DNA of 8,054 nucleotides, from NCBI GenBank assembly GCA_020061685.1, contig JAGUXU010000086.1:1-8054 (forward strand). Reading direction: 5' to 3'. Shown piece after piece: positions 5,610-8,054 of this stretch (its first letter is position 1; the number at the start of each line of letters is the position of its first letter). Both the position numbers and the translations under genes were made by a program. Source of the DNA: Candidatus Omnitrophota bacterium (GTDB taxonomy: Bacteria > Omnitrophota > Gorgyraeia > Pluralincolimonadales > Pluralincolimonadaceae). The notes under the pieces are model-generated. The model did no database searches. It was not told the origin of the DNA and saw only the letters and a list, made by a program, of their open reading frames with translations.

Positions 5610-7085
5610 TTGAAGATAAAAGAATTGTTAAGGGGCGTTGAATATAAAAGCTGTTCCCCGTTCCCGGGCGATATCGAGATAAGGGGGATAGCCTGCGACT
5701 CCAAGGCCGTAAACAAGGACTACCTCTTTGTCGCGGTCCCGGGGACGAAGACGGACGGGCATAAGTTCGTCAACGAGGCCGTCGAGAGGGGCGCTGTCGC
5801 CGTCGTCATCGAGCGGGAAATCCCGCTCGATGACGGCATCGCCGGGATCTGCGTAAAGGATTCGAGGACGGCGCTGGCAAGGATCGCCAATGAGTTTTAC
5901 GGCAGGCCGGCGGAAAAATTAAGATGCATAGGAATAACCGGCACCAACGGGAAGACGACCATATCATATCTTATGGATAGCATCGTCTCGGCGGCGGGGC
6001 ATAAGGCCGGCCTGATAGGCACCATAAATTACAGGATAGGAGAGAGGATAATCCCCGCCACCAATACGACACCCGGCCCCGTCGAACTGTATAACTTCAT
6101 GGACAAGATGCTGCAGAATTCCATAGACCACCTCGTCATGGAGGTCTCGTCGCATTCGCTCGACCAGCGCAGGGTAGAGGGAATAGATTTCGCCGCCGCT
6201 ATATTCACGAACCTGACCGGTGACCATCTCGATTATCATAAGACGATGGATGAATATTTTGACGCGAAGGCCAAGTTATTCGAAGGGTTGGGCAGCGGTT
6301 CTTACGGGATAATAAATACCGATGATGAATGGGGCAGGAAACTCTTAAGGCGCTCGAAGGGAAGGATCATGACTTACGGGACGAAGCAGGGCGCGGACTT
6401 TCTTACCGGCGGCATACGGTTATCTTTATCCGGGGCCGCCTTCGCCATCAATACGCCTAAGGGACAAATAAAGATCGATACAAAATTGATCGGGTTGCAC
6501 AACGTATATAATATCCTGGCCGCCGTAGCGGCCGGTGCGGCCCTGGATTTCCCGCTTGAGGCGGTAAAACGCGGCGTGGAAAACGTAAGGGCTGTCCCGG
6601 GCCGCCTTGAGGCGATAGACTGCGGCCAGCCTTTTAAGGTATTCGTCGATTACGCGCATACCGACGATGCCTTGCATAACGTCCTGTCCGCCTTGAGACC
6701 GCTCATCCCGGGGAGGATGATAGTCGTCTTCGGCTGCGGCGGGGACAGAGACAAGACCAAACGGCCCAGGATGGGGAAGGTGGCCGGCAGTTTGGCGGAC
6801 CTCGTGATAGTCACCTCGGACAACCCGCGCGGAGAGGACCCCAAGACGATAACCGACGAGATAGCCGCGGGGATCGAGACAAAGAACTATACGGTGGTGA
6901 CGGACAGGGCAGAGGCGATAAGGCGGTCGTTGTCGGAGGCGCACGACGGCGATTGCGTCCTCATCGCGGGCAAGGGCCACGAGACTTATCAGGTATTAAA
7001 GAATACGACGGTAGCTTTTGACGACAGGGAGATCGCAAGAAAAATATTATCCGCCTGCGCCAAAGAAGAGCCTCGTAGTAGATAG
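5610..7085 (+). CDS. murE: UDP-MurNAc-L-Ala-D-Glu:meso-diaminopimelate ligase MurE
   Basis: MurE adds the third stem-peptide residue in the cytoplasm with ATP hydrolysis. It has 491 residues, normal length. The N-terminal UDP-substrate domain (about 1-100) includes GIACDSKAV. The central ATPase domain has the P-loop G108-ITGTNGK115-TT, then TNTTPGP, MEVSSHSLDQRRV, TNLTGDHLDYH, and YFDAKAKLF with the Lys normally carbamylated. The C-terminal domain has DYAHTDDAL (the more usual form is HTPDAL), GCGGDRDKTKRP and the D404-N-P-R407 motif, the marker for meso-DAP over lysine. GKGHETYQ is near the end. The start is TTG at 5610 with GAGGA 5 nt upstream; LKIKELL matches typical MurE N-termini. A perfect 15-bp inverted repeat is embedded at 5804-5835. 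Confidence 0.97.
   Translation: MKIKELLRGVEYKSCSPFPGDIEIRGIACDSKAVNKDYLFVAVPGTKTDGHKFVNEAVERGAVAVVIEREIPLDDGIAGICVKDSRTALARIANEFYGRPAEKLRCIGITGTNGKTTISYLMDSIVSAAGHKAGLIGTINYRIGERIIPATNTTPGPVELYNFMDKMLQNSIDHLVMEVSSHSLDQRRVEGIDFAAAIFTNLTGDHLDYHKTMDEYFDAKAKLFEGLGSGSYGIINTDDEWGRKLLRRSKGRIMTYGTKQGADFLTGGIRLSLSGAAFAINTPKGQIKIDTKLIGLHNVYNILAAVAAGAALDFPLEAVKRGVENVRAVPGRLEAIDCGQPFKVFVDYAHTDDALHNVLSALRPLIPGRMIVVFGCGGDRDKTKRPRMGKVAGSLADLVIVTSDNPRGEDPKTITDEIAAGIETKNYTVVTDRAEAIRRSLSEAHDGDCVLIAGKGHETYQVLKNTTVAFDDREIARKILSACAKEEPRSR
5804..5835. repeat. Perfect 15-bp inverted repeat inside murE
   Basis: CGTCATCGAGCGGGA (5804-5818) and its exact reverse complement (5821-5835) flank AA. The pairing can extend by a G.U and a G-C pair on the outside. 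It encodes the VVIEREIPLDDG stretch in the N-terminal domain of MurE, between the last strand and the helix that begins near KDSRTALA. Protein length is normal here, so it does not look like an insertion. The mRNA would form a strong hairpin about 200 nt into the gene. Confidence 0.85.
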
Positions 7086-7130
7086 GCTTCGGCGGATTTC
7101 GGTGAATTAGAAGCTTTTATAAGGTGCTCA

Positions 7131-8054
7131 ATGTTCGACGTAAATGATATCTTAGAGGCGACGGAAGGCAAGCTCATAAAAGGCGGGCCAGAAGTCAGGT
7201 TTTTCTCCGTCTCGACCGACACCAGGACGATAAAACGCGGCGCCCTCTTTATCGCCATAAAGGGCCCGAATTTTGACGGGCATAATTTTATCGGGGAAGC
7301 AATTTCTAAGGGCGCTATAGGTGCTGTCGTTAATTTCCCCTCACCTCGTCCTCTCCCCTATGGGGAGAGGAGTAAGGTGAGGGGGTCTGATTTTGTCATC
7401 ATTGAGGCCAAGGACACGGTTAAGGCGCTGGGCGATGTCGCGAGGTCACACAGGAGAAAATTTGATATCCCTATAATCGCCATAACGGGCTCAAACGGCA
7501 AGACGACCACCAAAGAGATGGCCGCGGCGGTCCTCGCCGGGAAATATAACGTCCTTAAGAACGAGGGGACGGAGAATAATTTTATCGGCGTCCCGCTTAC
7601 GCTTTTGAGGCTGAACAGCGCCTATGAGATGGCGGTCCTGGAACTCGGCTCAAACCATTCGGGCGAGATAGCGCGGCTTTCCGAGATAGTCCAGCCCAGC
7701 TGCGGTGTGGTCGTGAATGCCGGCCCCTCGCATCTGGAATTCTTTAATACGGTAGATAACGTAAGAGAAGAAAAACTGAGTTTATTGAAGCGCCTCGGCA
7801 GCGACAGCATCTCGGTCGTAAATGGCGATGAAGCGCAGCTCGTAAAAGAGGCAAAGGCCATGTGCGCCGAGGTGATGACATTCGGCCTAAGCGCGGGCTG
7901 CGATTTCAGGGCGACAGATGCAAAGGAGAGCGAAGGCGGGATAGTTTTTACCTTAAACAGCGGCCAAAGATTCCATCTCGGCCTTTTAGGAAGGCATAAT
8001 ATATATAACGCGCTGGCGTCTATAGCGGTGGGTTCGCTGTACGGGATCTCCGCG
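7131..8054 (+). CDS. murF: UDP-MurNAc-tripeptide:D-Ala-D-Ala ligase MurF, cut by the window end
   Basis: MurF adds D-Ala-D-Ala, completing the UDP-MurNAc-pentapeptide. The first 308 codons are in the window, open to the last base; a full protein usually has about 450-470. The N-terminal domain includes FFSVSTDTRTIKRGALFIAIKG. The ATPase domain has the P-loop ITGSNGK124-TTT (from I118), NEGTENNFIGVPLTLL from N144, LELGSNHSGEI, NAGPSHLEFF and GRHNIYNALAS (H289). The start is ATG at 7131 with AAGG at 7121-7124, 6 nt upstream, after a 45-nt gap from murE. Residues about 69-86 are unusual: they are encoded by a 48-bp palindrome (7337-7384) and look like an in-frame insertion into the N-terminal domain, giving a Pro/Arg-rich loop. 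All key ATPase motifs remain, so the gene is probably functional. Confidence 0.96.
   Translation, partial: MFDVNDILEATEGKLIKGGPEVRFFSVSTDTRTIKRGALFIAIKGPNFDGHNFIGEAISKGAIGAVVNFPSPRPLPYGERSKVRGSDFVIIEAKDTVKALGDVARSHRRKFDIPIIAITGSNGKTTTKEMAAAVLAGKYNVLKNEGTENNFIGVPLTLLRLNSAYEMAVLELGSNHSGEIARLSEIVQPSCGVVVNAGPSHLEFFNTVDNVREEKLSLLKRLGSDSISVVNGDEAQLVKEAKAMCAEVMTFGLSAGCDFRATDAKESEGGIVFTLNSGQRFHLGLLGRHNIYNALASIAVGSLYGISA
7337..7384. repeat. Palindromic element translated in frame within murF
   Basis: This is an imperfect inverted repeat of 48 bp. The outer stem is 10 bp (7337-7346 with 7375-7384) and the inner stem is 10 bp (7349-7358 with 7362-7371, loop TAT). A 2x3 internal loop separates them. One arm is C/T-rich and the other G/A-rich (CCCCTCACCT ... 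AGGTGAGGGG). This form resembles dispersed intergenic palindromes I recall in several bacterial genomes, so a mobile REP/MITE-like or palindromic-element origin is inferred. It is read without stop or frameshift as PSPRPLPYGERSKVRG. Confidence 0.8.

Noticed and set aside
7065..7100. Terminator between murE and murF (AGCCT with AGGCT)
   Set aside because: The stem is only about 5 bp with a long loop and no T-tract, and murF continues the operon.

Overview
The window reads as a chromosomal segment of a diderm, rod-type bacterium that makes meso-diaminopimelate peptidoglycan. The signs are a MurE with the DNPR selectivity motif, a PASTA-less FtsI and a PilT/PilU-family ATPase. Gene order, codon style and the PilZ-PilT pair are reminiscent of uncultured lineages such as Candidatus Omnitrophota. 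That assignment is an impression from sequence style and was not tested.

Layout, all on the + strand: (1) bases 1-272 are the 3' two-thirds of an RNase P RNA (rnpB), cut by the window edge. (2) Bases 308-1764 hold a short PilZ (c-di-GMP receptor) gene overlapping a PilT/PilU-like retraction ATPase gene by one base. (3) Bases 1765-2082 are a dense control region: a terminator-like inverted repeat, a near-consensus sigma-70 promoter with a very G-rich spacer, three 10-bp-phased TGGNN repeats matching the MraZ operator layout, and a ~110-nt leader closed by a 15-bp helix and followed by a T-rich tract. (4) From 2083 to the end runs a division and cell wall (dcw) operon: mraZ, rsmH, an ftsL-like gene, ftsI, murE and the first 308 codons of murF. 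The genes overlap or lie close together (gaps of 1-57 nt).

The dcw genes act together. MraZ probably represses its own promoter. RsmH methylates 16S rRNA. FtsL and FtsI build the septal synthase. MurE and MurF add the third residue and the D-Ala-D-Ala to the lipid II precursor. The upstream PilZ-PilT pair suggests c-di-GMP control of a type IV pilus-like machine.

Most notable observations: rsmH has no ATG, GTG or TTG that could start a full-length protein, so initiation at ATC or ATT is implied. murF carries a 48-bp palindromic element translated in frame. The PilT-like ATPase has Asn in place of the catalytic Walker B Glu and Gln in place of a His-box His. The mraZ leader looks like an undescribed structured RNA or attenuator. 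The RNase P RNA appears to lack P13/P14 and has an enlarged P19. I see no CRISPR array, insertion sequence, tRNA or phage gene.
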